From: Vibrio penaeicida
GTDB taxonomy: Bacteria; Pseudomonadota; Gammaproteobacteria; Enterobacterales; Vibrionaceae
Length of the DNA stretch: 64,000 nt
Assembly (NCBI RefSeq): GCF_019977755.1
Contig: NZ_AP025144.1
Span: forward strand, 3,162,001 to 3,226,000
Direction of reading: 5' to 3'
Program-made: the position numbers and the translations under genes
The notes under the pieces: generated by a model
The model's database searches: none
Told to the model about the DNA's origin: nothing
What the model saw: only the letters and a program-made list of their open reading frames with translations
Part shown: piece after piece, positions 11,897 to 20,387 of the stretch
How positions within the stretch are numbered: the stretch's first letter is position 1
Layout of the letters: the number at the start of each line of letters is the position of its first letter

Positions 11897-12765
11897 TTCC
11901 AACCCATACCACTTGGCCTTCGCCAGCAAAACTCAACCTATTTTTGTACATAACGGGTCAAAGAGCTAATGGTTACCACGAGCTCCAAACACTATTCCAG
12001 TTCATCGATTACGGCGATGAGTTGGGTATAAAAGCCAATACAACCGGTAACGTGACGCTGTCGCCAGAAATCACAGGGGTTGCCCTAGAAGATAACTTAA
12101 TTTGGAAAGCCGCCCATGCACTGCAACAAAAAACCGGATGCCGATTAGGTGCGCACATTGAGTTAAAAAAGATTCTTCCAATGGGTGGGGGAATAGGCGG
12201 TGGCTCTTCAAACGCCGCGACAACGTTGGTTGCGTTGAATTATTTGTGGCAAACCAAGCTGTCCGACAATGAGCTGGCGGAAATAGGCTTGGCTTTGGGT
12301 GCCGATGTACCTGTTTTTGTTCGAGGTCACGCCGCGTTTGCAGAAGGCGTTGGTGAAGAAATTTACCCAGCAGAGCCAGAAGAAAAAGTCTATCTCGTTG
12401 TTCGCCCTAATGTCAGCATCGCGACAGCCGACATTTTTTCTCATTCTCAATTGACAAGAAACACACCAAAACGAGATCTGGCAACACTTCTTGACACTGA
12501 GTACGAAAACGATTGCGAAAAAATCGTCCGAATACTCTATCCTGAGGTTGATAAGCAACTTTCATGGCTGCTACAATACGCGCCGTCAAGATTGACGGGT
12601 ACTGGATCTTGCATTTTTGGCGAATTTTCGAACAAAAGTGAAGCAAATTCAGTGCTCTCTCAGCTTTCAGATGATGTACATGCATTTGTAGCTGCAGGCG
12701 TAAATCTTTCGCCTCTAAAAGAAAGATTGGCCGAGTACGAATCGGCCGACTCACAATCTATCTAA
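11893..12765 (+). CDS. ispE: 4-diphosphocytidyl-2-C-methyl-D-erythritol kinase
   Basis: GHMP-family kinase of the MEP isoprenoid pathway. [25 protein letters not shown] at the start, the ATP loop [15 protein letters not shown], and [14 protein letters not shown] near the end are diagnostic. The ATG at 11893 overlaps the lolB stop (ATGA) and gives the expected MIPT-type N-terminus; the ATG at 11878 adds five residues. 290 residues. Confidence 0.95.
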   Translation: MIPTHTTWPSPAKLNLFLYITGQRANGYHELQTLFQFIDYGDELGIKANTTGNVTLSPEITGVALEDNLIWKAAHALQQKTGCRLGAHIELKKILPMGGGIGGGSSNAATTLVALNYLWQTKLSDNELAEIGLALGADVPVFVRGHAAFAEGVGEEIYPAEPEEKVYLVVRPNVSIATADIFSHSQLTRNTPKRDLATLLDTEYENDCEKIVRILYPEVDKQLSWLLQYAPSRLTGTGSCIFGEFSNKSEANSVLSQLSDDVHAFVAAGVNLSPLKERLAEYESADSQSI

Positions 12766-12794
12766 AAACTGGACGCAACCCCGAGGTTTCTACC

Positions 12795-13739
12795 GTGCCT
12801 GATATGAAGCTATTTGCTGGTAACGCTACACCTGAACTAGCCCAACGTATTGCTGATCGTCTATACATCTCCCTAGGTGACGCTACTGTTTCCCGTTTCT
12901 CTGACGGCGAAGTCGCTGTTCAAATCAACGAGAACGTGCGTGGTAGTGATGTATTCATCATCCAATCTACTTGTGCACCAACCAACGACAACCTAATGGA
13001 GTTGGTGGTAATGATTGATGCAATGCGCCGTGCTTCAGCTGGCCGTATTACAGCAGTAATCCCTTACTTCGGATACGCTCGTCAAGATCGCCGTGTACGT
13101 TCAGCTCGTGTGCCAATCACTGCTAAAGTGGTTGCCGATTTCCTTTCTAACGTTGGTGTTGACCGCGTTCTTACTATCGACCTTCACGCAGAACAAATTC
13201 AGGGCTTCTTCGATGTTCCTGTAGATAATATCTTCGGTACTCCAGTACTACTTGAAGATATGCGTGCTCGTGGTCTTGAAGATCCGGTTGTTGTATCTCC
13301 TGACCTTGGCGGTGTTGTACGTGCTCGTGCGACCGCAAAGGCTCTCGACGATACTGATATCGCTATCGTAGACAAGCGTCGCCCACGTGCTAACGTTTCA
13401 GAAGTGATGAACCTTATTGGTGATGTTGAAGGTCGCGATTGCGTGATCGTTGATGACATGATCGATACAGGTGGCACACTTTGTAAAGCGGCAGAAGCAC
13501 TAAAACAACGTGGCGCAAAGCGTGTATTCGCTTACGCAACTCACGCTGTGTTCTCTGGTAACGCTGCTGAAAACATTGCTAACTCGGTACTTGACCAAGT
13601 CATTATTACTGACTCAATCGAACTACCTCAAGAGATGGCAGCAACAGGCAAAGTAACTCAGCTTACTCTGTCTAGCATGTTGGCTGAAGCGATTCGTCGT
13701 ATCAGCAATGAAGAGTCTATCTCTGCAATGTTCAACTAA
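12795..13739 (+). CDS. prs: Ribose-phosphate pyrophosphokinase (PRPP synthetase)
   Basis: Makes PRPP from ribose 5-phosphate and ATP for purine, pyrimidine, NAD, His and Trp synthesis. 314 residues nearly identical to E. coli Prs: [51 protein letters not shown], and the PRPP loop [13 protein letters not shown] start, as in E. coli, with GAGG nine bases upstream. Codon use is strongly biased, as in highly expressed genes. Confidence 0.97.
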   Translation: MPDMKLFAGNATPELAQRIADRLYISLGDATVSRFSDGEVAVQINENVRGSDVFIIQSTCAPTNDNLMELVVMIDAMRRASAGRITAVIPYFGYARQDRRVRSARVPITAKVVADFLSNVGVDRVLTIDLHAEQIQGFFDVPVDNIFGTPVLLEDMRARGLEDPVVVSPDLGGVVRARATAKALDDTDIAIVDKRRPRANVSEVMNLIGDVEGRDCVIVDDMIDTGGTLCKAAEALKQRGAKRVFAYATHAVFSGNAAENIANSVLDQVIITDSIELPQEMAATGKVTQLTLSSMLAEAIRRISNEESISAMFN

Positions 13740-13800
13740 GACTTAAGTTCAAAGCCCAACCAAGATTTAGGTTGAGCTATGAATGACCCTAATTTAAAAG

Positions 13801-13828
13801 ATGCCTCGCAATGCGGGGCATTTTTTTA
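13801..13828 (+). terminator. Terminator after prs
   Basis: ATGCCTCGC/GCGGGGCAT (one G-U pair) with loop AAT, then seven T. Confidence 0.88.
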
Positions 13829-13919
13829 TCCGTAGAATGTCCGCAGACATCCTGTCGATTAATAAGTTTGAATTGTGCTATCATATCGCGCTTTTTGATT
13901 ACGCAGAGAGACCATAACC

Positions 13920-14510
13920 TTGAGTCAGACCATTAAACTTCTGGTTGGATTGGCAAATCCCGGACCGGAATACGCAAGAACCCGCCACAATGCTGGGGCT
14001 TGGGCAGTTGAAGAATTAGCGAGGGTTCATAATGTAACCTTAAAAAATGAAGCTAAATTTTTCGGGTTAACGGGTCGTATCATGGTCGATGGTCAGGATT
14101 TGCGTTTACTGATTCCAACCACCTATATGAACCTGTCTGGCAAGGCGGTCGCAGCACTTGCAAAGTTCTATCAGATTACCCCAGAAGAAATAATGGTGGC
14201 ACATGATGAACTCGACATGCCTCCTGGTATAGCCAAATTTAAAAAAGGCGGTGGTCATGGTGGGCATAACGGTCTAAAAGACATCATCAGTAAACAAGGC
14301 AATAACAAAGATTTCTATCGCCTTAGGATTGGCATTGGTCATCCTGGGCATAAAGACAAAGTGGCGGGCTATGTATTGGGCAAAGCACCAGCCAAAGAGC
14401 AAGAATGCATTGAAGCTGCAGTAGATGAATCTGTACGCAGCCTCGACATCTTGTTAAAAGACGGACTTACGAAAGCGCAAAACCGCTTACACACGTTCAA
14501 AGCTGAATAA
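13920..14510 (+). CDS. pth: Peptidyl-tRNA hydrolase
   Basis: Releases tRNA from prematurely dropped peptidyl-tRNA. 196 residues: [21 protein letters not shown] (with the catalytic His), [36 protein letters not shown] and [10 protein letters not shown]. The start is TTG at 13920 with AGAGAG upstream; no ATG is available at the canonical position. Ten bases separate it from ychF, with which it forms a conserved pair. Confidence 0.96.
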   Translation: MSQTIKLLVGLANPGPEYARTRHNAGAWAVEELARVHNVTLKNEAKFFGLTGRIMVDGQDLRLLIPTTYMNLSGKAVAALAKFYQITPEEIMVAHDELDMPPGIAKFKKGGGHGGHNGLKDIISKQGNNKDFYRLRIGIGHPGHKDKVAGYVLGKAPAKEQECIEAAVDESVRSLDILLKDGLTKAQNRLHTFKAE

Positions 14511-14520
14511 GGTTACTATC

Positions 14521-15612
14521 ATGGGTTTTAAATGTGGCATCGTTGGTTTGCCAAATGTTGGTAAATCAACTCTGTTTAACGCACTGACTAAAGCAGGCAT
14601 CGAGGCAGCAAACTTTCCTTTCTGTACTATCGAGCCAAACACAGGCGTAGTACCTGTTCCAGATTTGCGTTTAGACGCATTAGCGAAAATTGTTAATCCG
14701 AAAAAAATCTTGCCAACAACAATGGAATTTGTCGACATCGCAGGTTTGGTTGCGGGCGCATCCAAAGGTGAAGGGCTCGGTAACAAATTCCTTGCAAACA
14801 TTCGTGAAACAGATGCGATTGGTCATGTTGTTCGCTGTTTCGAGAACGAAAATATTGTTCACGTAGCGGGTAAAGTTTCTCCAATTGAAGATATTGAAGT
14901 CATCAACCTAGAACTTGCATTGGCTGATTTGGATTCTTGTGAGCGCGCTATACACCGCAACACTAAGAAAGCCAAAGGCGGCGACAAAGACGCGAAGTTT
15001 GAACTGACTGTTCTTGAAAAACTGCTTCCTGTTCTAACAGAAGGTGGAATGGCTCGTACGGTTGATCTTGCAAAAGAAGAACTGGCAGCCGTAGGCTACT
15101 TGAACTTCCTAACACTTAAGCCAACCATGTACATTGCCAATGTGAATGAAGATGGCTTTGAAAACAACCCATACCTAGATGCAGTACGTGAGTACGCCGA
15201 GAATGAAAACAACGTTGTTGTCGCTGTTTGTGCATCTATCGAATCAGAACTGTCTGAGCTAGACGATGAAGACCGCGAAGAATTCCTTGCCGATATGGGC
15301 ATTGAAGAACCAGGGTTGAACCGTGTAATTCGTTCTGGCTACGAGTTGTTAACGCTGCAAACTTACTTCACCGCAGGTGTAAAAGAAGTGCGTGCATGGA
15401 CAATTCCAGTTGGTGCAACAGCTCCTCAATCTGCTGGAAAAATCCACACTGATTTTGAGAAAGGTTTCATCCGTGCAGAAGTCGTTGGGTATGATGATTT
15501 CATCCAATTCAACGGAGAAAGCGGTGCAAAAGAAGCCGGTAAATGGCGTCTAGAAGGTAAAGACTACATTGTGAAAGATGGTGACGTCGTTCACTTCCGC
15601 TTCAACGTTTAA
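14521..15612 (+). CDS. ychF: Redox-regulated ATPase YchF (OLA1 type)
   Basis: Obg-family P-loop protein that prefers ATP. 363 residues: P-loop [15 protein letters not shown], switch [20 protein letters not shown], the NVNE variant in place of the GTPase NKxD motif (as in the family), a coiled middle region, and a C-terminal TGS domain ([26 protein letters not shown]). Reported roles are in translation on the ribosome and in stress response. Confidence 0.96.
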   Translation: MGFKCGIVGLPNVGKSTLFNALTKAGIEAANFPFCTIEPNTGVVPVPDLRLDALAKIVNPKKILPTTMEFVDIAGLVAGASKGEGLGNKFLANIRETDAIGHVVRCFENENIVHVAGKVSPIEDIEVINLELALADLDSCERAIHRNTKKAKGGDKDAKFELTVLEKLLPVLTEGGMARTVDLAKEELAAVGYLNFLTLKPTMYIANVNEDGFENNPYLDAVREYAENENNVVVAVCASIESELSELDDEDREEFLADMGIEEPGLNRVIRSGYELLTLQTYFTAGVKEVRAWTIPVGATAPQSAGKIHTDFEKGFIRAEVVGYDDFIQFNGESGAKEAGKWRLEGKDYIVKDGDVVHFRFNV

Positions 15613-15649
15613 GCGTTACTCTTCACGTTTTCACTTAAAAGTGTTCAAA

Positions 15650-15679
15650 AAGCCAACAAATTTGTTGGCTTTTTTTATT
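15650..15679 (+). terminator. Terminator after ychF
   Basis: AAGCCAACAAATTTGTTGGCTT is a near-perfect inverted repeat followed by TTTTTT. Confidence 0.88.
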
Positions 15680-15821
15680 TAACGATACCCATAATTCCGA
15701 TTTGAATACCCCTCCAGGCTATACCTGTGTTGCAATCACAACACTTTTAGATCAGAAACACGTCTCTTTGCTTAAAAAAAGGGCGAACAATTCTAAAATC
15801 GCAATTTATTAAAAAAAACTG

Positions 15822-15850
15822 TTGACGGTTTTGGGTCATATCCGCATAAT
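15822..15850 (+). promoter_or_regulatory. Promoter of the tRNA array with GC-rich discriminator
   Basis: TTGACG (15822-15827), an exact 17-bp spacer and CATAAT (15845-15850), followed by GCGCTCC. The near-consensus elements plus a GC-rich discriminator are the hallmark of stringently controlled stable-RNA promoters. It is the only strong promoter seen ahead of the 15 tRNA genes. Confidence 0.82.
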
Positions 15851-15905
15851 GCGCTCCGTTCTCGACAATAAGGCGACTTATCAAAGAGATCAAAAGTTTG
15901 AAAAT

Positions 15906-15982
15906 GGCTACGTAGCTCAGTTGGTTAGAGCACATCACTCATAATGATGGGGTCACAGGTTCGAATCCCGTCGTAGCCACCA
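15906..15982 (+). tRNA. tRNA-Met (CAU), elongator, copy 1
   Basis: 77 nt; acceptor GGCTACG/CGTAGCC, anticodon loop CTCATAA, encoded CCA. The A-U/G-C pairing of the acceptor and the lack of three G-C pairs in the anticodon stem mark it as elongator, of the E. coli metT type. First gene of the array. Confidence 0.96.
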
Positions 15983-16020
15983 TTTCCTAAGTGCTTTTTT
16001 GAAAGCTTTTAGGAAATAAT

Positions 16021-16105
16021 GCGGAAGTGGCGGAATTGGTAGACGCACCAGATTTAGGTTCTGGCGCCGCAAGGTGTGAGAGTTCAAGTCTCTCCTTCCG
16101 CACCA
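16021..16105 (+). tRNA. tRNA-Leu (UAG), copy 1
   Basis: 85 nt class II tRNA with long variable arm (GCGCCGCAAGGTGT region), anticodon loop TTTAGGT, encoded CCA. The spacer before it (15983-16020) folds into an imperfect hairpin TTTCCTAA.../...TTAGGAAA. Confidence 0.96.
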
Positions 16106-16137
16106 TTATTTAGAGTGTGATTATACACACTCGCTGT
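16106..16137 (+). repeat. Leu-to-Gln spacer hairpin, copy 1
   Basis: Spacer with GAGTGTG/CACACTC stem and ATTATA loop, preceded by ATTATTTA. Identical at 16908-16939 and with one change at 17151-17182. Confidence 0.8.
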
Positions 16138-16212
16138 TGGGCTATCGCCAAGCGGTAAGGCAGCGGCTTTTGATGCCGCCATTCCCTGGTTCGAATCCAG
16201 GTAGCCCAGCCA
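16138..16212 (+). tRNA. tRNA-Gln (UUG), copy 1
   Basis: 75 nt; acceptor TGGGCTA/TAGCCCA, anticodon loop TTTTGAT, T-arm CCTGGTTCGAATCCAGG, encoded CCA. Confidence 0.96.
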
Positions 16213-16307
16213 TATTGTTTTCTAGCGAAAAGTTTTTACATTTTCGGTAGAACTAGAGTAGAGATTGTATTATATTGTCTCGCTCTAAAAACATAGCAAC
16301 AAAAGAT

Positions 16308-16384
16308 GGCTACGTAGCTCAGTTGGTTAGAGCACATCACTCATAATGATGGGGTCACAGGTTCGAATCCCGTCGTAGCCACCA
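16308..16384 (+). tRNA. tRNA-Met (CAU), elongator, copy 2
   Basis: Identical to copy 1. The 95-bp spacer before it holds two imperfect hairpins (16219-16252 and 16255-16287 approximately). Confidence 0.96.
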
Positions 16385-16389
16385 TACAA

Positions 16390-16423
16390 TTGTTATTGGC
16401 TTTTACCAATTAGCGAATAACAA
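16390..16423 (+). repeat. ACCAAT-loop hairpin 1 (Met2 to Leu2)
   Basis: TTGTTATTGGCT and AGCGAATAACAA pair (11 of 12) around loop TTTACCAATT. Member of the covarying hairpin family ahead of tRNA-Leu. Confidence 0.75.
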
Positions 16424-16439
16424 GATAGAAATTTGAGAC

Positions 16440-16524
16440 GCGGAAGTGGCGGAATTGGTAGACGCACCAGATTTAGGTTCTGGCGCCGCAAGGTGTGAGA
16501 GTTCAAGTCTCTCCTTCCGCACCA
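16440..16524 (+). tRNA. tRNA-Leu (UAG), copy 2
   Basis: Identical to copy 1; followed after 29 bp by another Leu copy, the only Leu-Leu neighbours in the array. Confidence 0.96.
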
Positions 16525-16553
16525 TCTCAAACCTTCTATCACAACAAATTCAT

Positions 16554-16638
16554 GCGGAAGTGGCGGAATTGGTAGACGCACCAGATTTAGGTTCTGGCGC
16601 CGCAAGGTGTGAGAGTTCAAGTCTCTCCTTCCGCACCA
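16554..16638 (+). tRNA. tRNA-Leu (UAG), copy 3
   Basis: Identical to copy 1. Downstream spacer 16639-16693 has two small hairpins, CTCTTTA/TAAAGAG and GCGTG/CACGC. Confidence 0.96.
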
Positions 16639-16693
16639 TGAATTGTTCTCTTTAGAAATAAAGAGCGTGAGATTGACACGCTAAACAATCAGT

Positions 16694-16768
16694 TGGGCTA
16701 TCGCCAAGCGGTAAGGCAGCGGCTTTTGATGCCGCCATTCCCTGGTTCGAATCCAGGTAGCCCAGCCA
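16694..16768 (+). tRNA. tRNA-Gln (UUG), copy 2
   Basis: Identical to copy 1. Confidence 0.96.
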
Positions 16769-16777
16769 TTATTCAAC

Positions 16778-16809
16778 GTTGTTGAGACTTTACCAATTGT
16801 CTTGATAAC
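16778..16809 (+). repeat. ACCAAT-loop hairpin 2 (Gln2 to Leu4)
   Basis: GTTGTTGAGAC pairs with GTCTTGATAAC (11 bp, three G-U) around TTTACCAATT. Confidence 0.78.
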
Positions 16810-16822
16810 TACAGATTAAGTT

Positions 16823-16907
16823 GCGGAAGTGGCGGAATTGGTAGACGCACCAGATTTAGGTTCTGGCGCCGCAAGGTGTGAGAGTTCAAGTCTCTCCTTC
16901 CGCACCA
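16823..16907 (+). tRNA. tRNA-Leu (UAG), copy 4
   Basis: Identical to copy 1. Confidence 0.96.
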
Positions 16908-16939
16908 TTATTTAGAGTGTGATTATACACACTCGCTGT
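16908..16939 (+). repeat. Leu-to-Gln spacer hairpin, copy 2
   Basis: Identical to 16106-16137 (GAGTGTG/CACACTC stem). Confidence 0.8.
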
Positions 16940-17014
16940 TGGGCTATCGCCAAGCGGTAAGGCAGCGGCTTTTGATGCCGCCATTCCCTGGTTCGAATCC
17001 AGGTAGCCCAGCCA
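16940..17014 (+). tRNA. tRNA-Gln (UUG), copy 3
   Basis: Identical to copy 1. Confidence 0.96.
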
Positions 17015-17021
17015 TTACAAC

Positions 17022-17053
17022 GTCTGATTGACTTACCAATTGTCAGTCAAGAC
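17022..17053 (+). repeat. ACCAAT-loop hairpin 3 (Gln3 to Leu5)
   Basis: GTCTGATTGAC pairs with GTCAGTCAAGAC (one-base bulge, one G-U) around TTACCAATT. Stem bases differ from hairpin 2 on both sides, keeping pairing. Confidence 0.78.
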
Positions 17054-17065
17054 TACAAATTTGTT

Positions 17066-17150
17066 GCGGAAGTGGCGGAATTGGTAGACGCACCAGATTT
17101 AGGTTCTGGCGCCGCAAGGTGTGAGAGTTCAAGTCTCTCCTTCCGCACCA
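17066..17150 (+). tRNA. tRNA-Leu (UAG), copy 5
   Basis: Identical to copy 1. Confidence 0.96.
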
Positions 17151-17182
17151 TTATTTAGAGTGTGATTATACACACTCGTTGT
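17151..17182 (+). repeat. Leu-to-Gln spacer hairpin, copy 3
   Basis: As 16106-16137 with one substitution after the stem (CGTTGT for CGCTGT). Confidence 0.8.
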
Positions 17183-17257
17183 TGGGCTATCGCCAAGCGG
17201 TAAGGCAGCGGCTTTTGATGCCGCCATTCCCTGGTTCGAATCCAGGTAGCCCAGCCA
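17183..17257 (+). tRNA. tRNA-Gln (UUG), copy 4
   Basis: Identical to copy 1. Confidence 0.96.
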
Positions 17258-17324
17258 CTAAATTCACACTTAAATACTTAATAGATTGAGTTTTAAGTGG
17301 ATACAGTATATAAACTACCGCTAA

Positions 17325-17356
17325 GCGGCGGTGGCGGAATTCAGTGTAGTAACACT
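17325..17356 (+). pseudogene. Remnant of a tRNA-Leu 5' end
   Basis: GCGGCGGTGGCGGAATT followed by AGTGTAG and CAC tracks the first ~30 nt of tRNA-Leu (GCGGAAGTGGCGGAATT, GGTAGAC, GCAC). No anticodon arm or 3' half follows. It lies where a Leu gene would be expected between Gln4 and Gln5, so it reads as an eroded copy. Confidence 0.6.
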
Positions 17357-17382
17357 TCAATTCCAAAATGTAGTTGTTCTAC

Positions 17383-17457
17383 TGGGCTATCGCCAAGCGG
17401 TAAGGCAGCGGCTTTTGATGCCGCCATTCCCTGGTTCGAATCCAGGTAGCCCAGCCA
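17383..17457 (+). tRNA. tRNA-Gln (UUG), copy 5
   Basis: Identical to copy 1. Confidence 0.96.
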
Positions 17458-17465
17458 TATACAAC

Positions 17466-17497
17466 GTTATTGAGATTTTACCAATCATCTTGATAAC
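17466..17497 (+). repeat. ACCAAT-loop hairpin 4 (Gln5 to Leu6)
   Basis: GTTATTGAGAT pairs with ATCTTGATAAC (11 bp, two G-U) around TTTACCAATC. Confidence 0.78.
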
Positions 17498-17510
17498 TAA
17501 AAATTTTGAT

Positions 17511-17595
17511 GCGGAAGTGGCGGAATTGGTAGACGCACCAGATTTAGGTTCTGGCGCCGCAAGGTGTGAGAGTTCAAGTCTCTCCTTCCGCACCA
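17511..17595 (+). tRNA. tRNA-Leu (UAG), copy 6
   Basis: Identical to copy 1; only 13 bp separate it from Met3. Confidence 0.96.
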
Positions 17596-17608
17596 TTTTT
17601 CAAAAAGT

Positions 17609-17685
17609 GGCTACGTAGCTCAGTTGGTTAGAGCACATCACTCATAATGATGGGGTCACAGGTTCGAATCCCGTCGTAGCCACCA
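17609..17685 (+). tRNA. tRNA-Met (CAU), elongator, copy 3
   Basis: Identical to copies 1 and 2. Confidence 0.96.
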
Positions 17686-17693
17686 TATACAAC

Positions 17694-17725
17694 GTCTGAA
17701 TGATTCACCAATCATCATTCAAGAC
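17694..17725 (+). repeat. ACCAAT-loop hairpin 5 (Met3 to Leu7)
   Basis: GTCTGAATGAT pairs with ATCATTCAAGAC (one-base bulge) around TCACCAATC. Confidence 0.78.
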
Positions 17726-17737
17726 TACAGATTTGTT

Positions 17738-17822
17738 GCGGAAGTGGCGGAATTGGTAGACGCACCAGATTTAGGTTCTGGCGCCGCAAGGTGTGAGAGT
17801 TCAAGTCTCTCCTTCCGCACCA
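17738..17822 (+). tRNA. tRNA-Leu (UAG), copy 7
   Basis: Identical to copy 1; last gene of the array. Confidence 0.96.
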
Positions 17823-17830
17823 TTATTTAG

Positions 17831-17860
17831 AAACCCACCTTTTGGTGGGTTTTCTATTTT
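17831..17860 (+). terminator. Terminator of the tRNA array
   Basis: AAACCCACC/GGTGGGTTT with TTTT loop and a short T-rich tail. It is preceded by ATTATTTAGA, the same leader as the Leu-to-Gln spacer hairpins. Confidence 0.82.
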
Positions 17861-18003
17861 CTGCATGATCATTTCTGATTCACATCATCAAATCTTTGTT
17901 CTGATTCTCATTCTTTCTCTATGAATTCCGCTTTCAGTTGCGTTTTATCCCCAATCATACTGATCATGGCTTGCATAAATTAAAGCAGCGAAGGCAACTC
18001 AGA

Positions 18004-19053
18004 ATGGCAAATCATCAAAAGATTCTTATCGGTAGCTACACTCAATCCATTGGAGCCATGACAGGGGAAGGAAAAGGTATTTCCTCTGTCCACATGAATT
18101 TAGAAACAGGCGCTTTCGACAAACTTGCGCTGATATCTGATGAGCAAAATCCTGCTTACTTGACCTCTCAGGATGGGCGAGTTTTCGCAATTAATGAGTT
18201 CGCCAATGGAAAAGGGGCAGGCTTGTCAGTGCACGATATTAAAAACCACCAGCTGACCCTGCTCGATAGCAATCTGGTTGATGGTGATTATCCGTGCCAC
18301 GTTGCAGTAAACTCAAATCAAACACTAGCAGTGACGTCTAATTATGGCACTGGCAATTTCAGTGTATTCTCGCTCAGCAGTGATCGGCTAGAACACACAC
18401 ACACAATCCAACATGCTGGTAATGGTCCAAATACTGATAGGCAGGAAGGACCTCACGCTCACTTTGCATGTTTTTTAAAACAAACCAATGAATTAGTCAC
18501 GGTAGACCTTGGTACGGACCGAGTGAGCTTTTATCCCATATCCAACACCCTCATCAACGAATCTGAAGTTCAGCACGTTCAAACACCACCAGGTAGTGGT
18601 CCTCGCCACTTGGTTTTCTCACAAGATGAGCTCAAAGCTTATGTGCTTTGCGAGTTGTCTGAAGAAGTTTTGGTTCTTAAAAAGAATGAAAACGACATTT
18701 GGGAAATAGCATCAACCATTTCTCCATTTGTAGAACACAATGAAGGTGGTGCTGCCGCAGCGATACGTTTATCTTCAGATGAGAAGTTTGTTTATGTTTC
18801 AGGTAGACAGCAATCTTCTATCGTCTGTTTAAAGGTGGAAGTCTCCGGTGATTTGGGCGTAATTCAAACCATATCATCAGGTGGGTTAAACCCTCGGGAT
18901 TTTAACCTGACGCCAAACGGAAAATGGTTAGTTGTCGCGAATCAAGATACGAACAATTTGGTGTCTTATCGCCGCAATGAAGAAAGCGGGACATTACAAG
19001 AAACGGGGTACAGCATCTCGACTGGTAACCCCGTATGTGTGCAGTTTTTTTAG
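18004..19053 (+). CDS. Lactonase-family beta-propeller (6-phosphogluconolactonase type)
   Basis: 349 residues of the seven-bladed lactonase fold (YbhE/Pgl and muconate-cycloisomerase-like lactonases): ILIGSYT, GKGISSVHMNLETG, NPAYLTS, PCHVAVNSNQTLAVTSNYGTGNFSVF region, QEGPHAHFA, VDLGTDRVSFY, GSGPRHLVFS and GLNPRDFNLTPNGKWLVVANQDTN. The HAH and GPRH histidines and NPRDF stretch are typical. I start at ATG 18004, where GAAGG lies about ten bases upstream; the upstream in-frame extension to 17938 has no family similarity. It probably hydrolyses 6-phosphogluconolactone or a related sugar lactone in the cytosol. Convergent with ubiF. Confidence 0.82.
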   Translation: MANHQKILIGSYTQSIGAMTGEGKGISSVHMNLETGAFDKLALISDEQNPAYLTSQDGRVFAINEFANGKGAGLSVHDIKNHQLTLLDSNLVDGDYPCHVAVNSNQTLAVTSNYGTGNFSVFSLSSDRLEHTHTIQHAGNGPNTDRQEGPHAHFACFLKQTNELVTVDLGTDRVSFYPISNTLINESEVQHVQTPPGSGPRHLVFSQDELKAYVLCELSEEVLVLKKNENDIWEIASTISPFVEHNEGGAAAAIRLSSDEKFVYVSGRQQSSIVCLKVEVSGDLGVIQTISSGGLNPRDFNLTPNGKWLVVANQDTNNLVSYRRNEESGTLQETGYSISTGNPVCVQFF

Positions 19054-19080
19054 CCTACGTTTAAGCGTGTGAACATTGCG

Positions 19081-20232
19081 CTATAAACCGAGCGCATAGC
19101 GCAGAACTTGTTGCTTAATAGGACCGGAGTGCTCTGCGAGTTTCAATGCCGCGTTTCGTGCAAATGCGATGGGAGGGAATGTGTCTTTAAAGACTTTGTA
19201 AAATACATCCATCCCTGTTTGCATTAGGAGGTTGTCGCGCTTACGAATCGATTGATACTGATCCAAAGCTTGTTTGGTCAAACCCAGCGAATCACTTTGT
19301 TCTAGCAACGCTTTTACATCTTTGAATCCCAAATTAACGCCCTGCCCCGCTAAAGGATTAATAGTGTGGGCAGCGTCTCCTACTAACACACAGCCTTTTT
19401 GATGGTAGCACTGTGCATGGCGTCTCGTGAGCGGAAAAGCACCGGCTTGCTCTACCGTTATTGTGCCGAGTTCAGCTGGGAATTCATCCATAATAGTTGT
19501 TGCCAGCTGAGTATGATTCATCGCCAGTAGAGAACGAATTTTTTGCGGCGAGTCATACCAAACAACCGAGCCCTGATACCCCGGTAGAGGCAAGAATGAA
19601 CGAGGTCCAGACGAGGTAAATTGCTGCCAAGTAATATCTTGCTGAGGCTTATCTGTTGTGACATTAACCAACATGCAATGCTGGCGGTAATCCCAAGCAG
19701 TAACACCTATTTGAGCAATGTCTCTCACCTTCGAATTTGCTCCATCGGCTCCAATCACCCATGTCGCTTGATATTCTTCCCCGCTGGCTAAACGAAGCAC
19801 TCTAGAATCCAAATTATCTTCTATCGCCTCTAACGTATCTGGGCACTTTAGCGTGATATTACTTAGCTTAGCCATCGCATCCCACAACCCCAACTGCACC
19901 ATACGGTTCTCTACAATGAAGCCCAGTTGCTCAAGGTTGAGTTCGTCGGAATGAAATCGTGTGCGACACTCTGGCATATCCCACGTTTCAAGGCGTATGT
20001 ATGGGCATACACGGGTGCTTTCGATAGTATTCCAAGCTCCAAGTTCTTCGAGAAAGTTCACTGAAGATTGAGAAATTGCAGATACGCGCAAATCCATTGG
20101 CTGGGTAGAGTCATAAGCTTCAGGCTGATGATGTTCAACAACCAACACTTCTTTCCCTTGTTTGGCAAACCCCACCGCCACAGCAGCACCAACCATACCC
20201 CCACCAATCACGGCAATATCAAACTTTTTCAT
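19081..20232 (-). CDS. ubiF: Ubiquinone-pathway FAD monooxygenase UbiF
   Basis: 383-residue FAD hydroxylase of the UbiH/UbiF/VisC family. N-terminal Rossmann motif IAVIGGGMVGAAVA, DLRVSAIS, the middle motif WVIGADGANSKVR and the second FAD motif LVGDAAHTINPLAGQGVNLGF. UbiF hydroxylates C6 in ubiquinone synthesis. The choice over UbiH/UbiI rests on context (beside a metT-leuW-gln array and on the miaB side, as in E. coli) and on the M-F-D-x-A-V-I-G-G-G-M-V-G N-terminus. Confidence 0.88.
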   Translation of the reverse strand: MKKFDIAVIGGGMVGAAVAVGFAKQGKEVLVVEHHQPEAYDSTQPMDLRVSAISQSSVNFLEELGAWNTIESTRVCPYIRLETWDMPECRTRFHSDELNLEQLGFIVENRMVQLGLWDAMAKLSNITLKCPDTLEAIEDNLDSRVLRLASGEEYQATWVIGADGANSKVRDIAQIGVTAWDYRQHCMLVNVTTDKPQQDITWQQFTSSGPRSFLPLPGYQGSVVWYDSPQKIRSLLAMNHTQLATTIMDEFPAELGTITVEQAGAFPLTRRHAQCYHQKGCVLVGDAAHTINPLAGQGVNLGFKDVKALLEQSDSLGLTKQALDQYQSIRKRDNLLMQTGMDVFYKVFKDTFPPIAFARNAALKLAEHSGPIKQQVLRYALGL

Positions 20233-20343
20233 ACCTTTCCCAAATAGCCACTTTGTGCCAGAAGCGCTTAGTTTACTGCTCTATTGGACAAGTCGTCCAC
20301 GATAAGAACAAGTATCAGGTCACTCTTTAAGATCAATAAAGAA

Positions 20344-20361
20344 CACAAATGATCATTTGTG
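20344..20361. promoter_or_regulatory. Perfect 18-bp palindrome, candidate operator
   Basis: CACAAATGATCATTTGTG equals its own reverse complement. It lies 93 bp before the start of the cassette regulator gene and 112 bp from ubiF. Confidence 0.5.
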
Positions 20362-20387
20362 ATAATTTTGTAATTTACAGGTGAATA

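Noticed and set aside
16393..17618. Open reading frames within and across the tRNA array (16393-16620 minus, 16446-16655, 17331-17618, 17387-17596)
   Set aside because: They are translations of tRNA-Leu/Gln sequence or its complement, a known source of spurious proteins.
15906..17822. Regularly spaced repeats resembling a CRISPR array
   Set aside because: The repeats are 75-85-nt tRNA cloverleaves with CCA ends, with structured spacers and no cas genes.
20356..20376. CRP site (TGTGA-N6-TGTAA) upstream of the cassette
   Set aside because: Only the left half fits; the right half departs from TCACA, and the left half is part of the palindrome.
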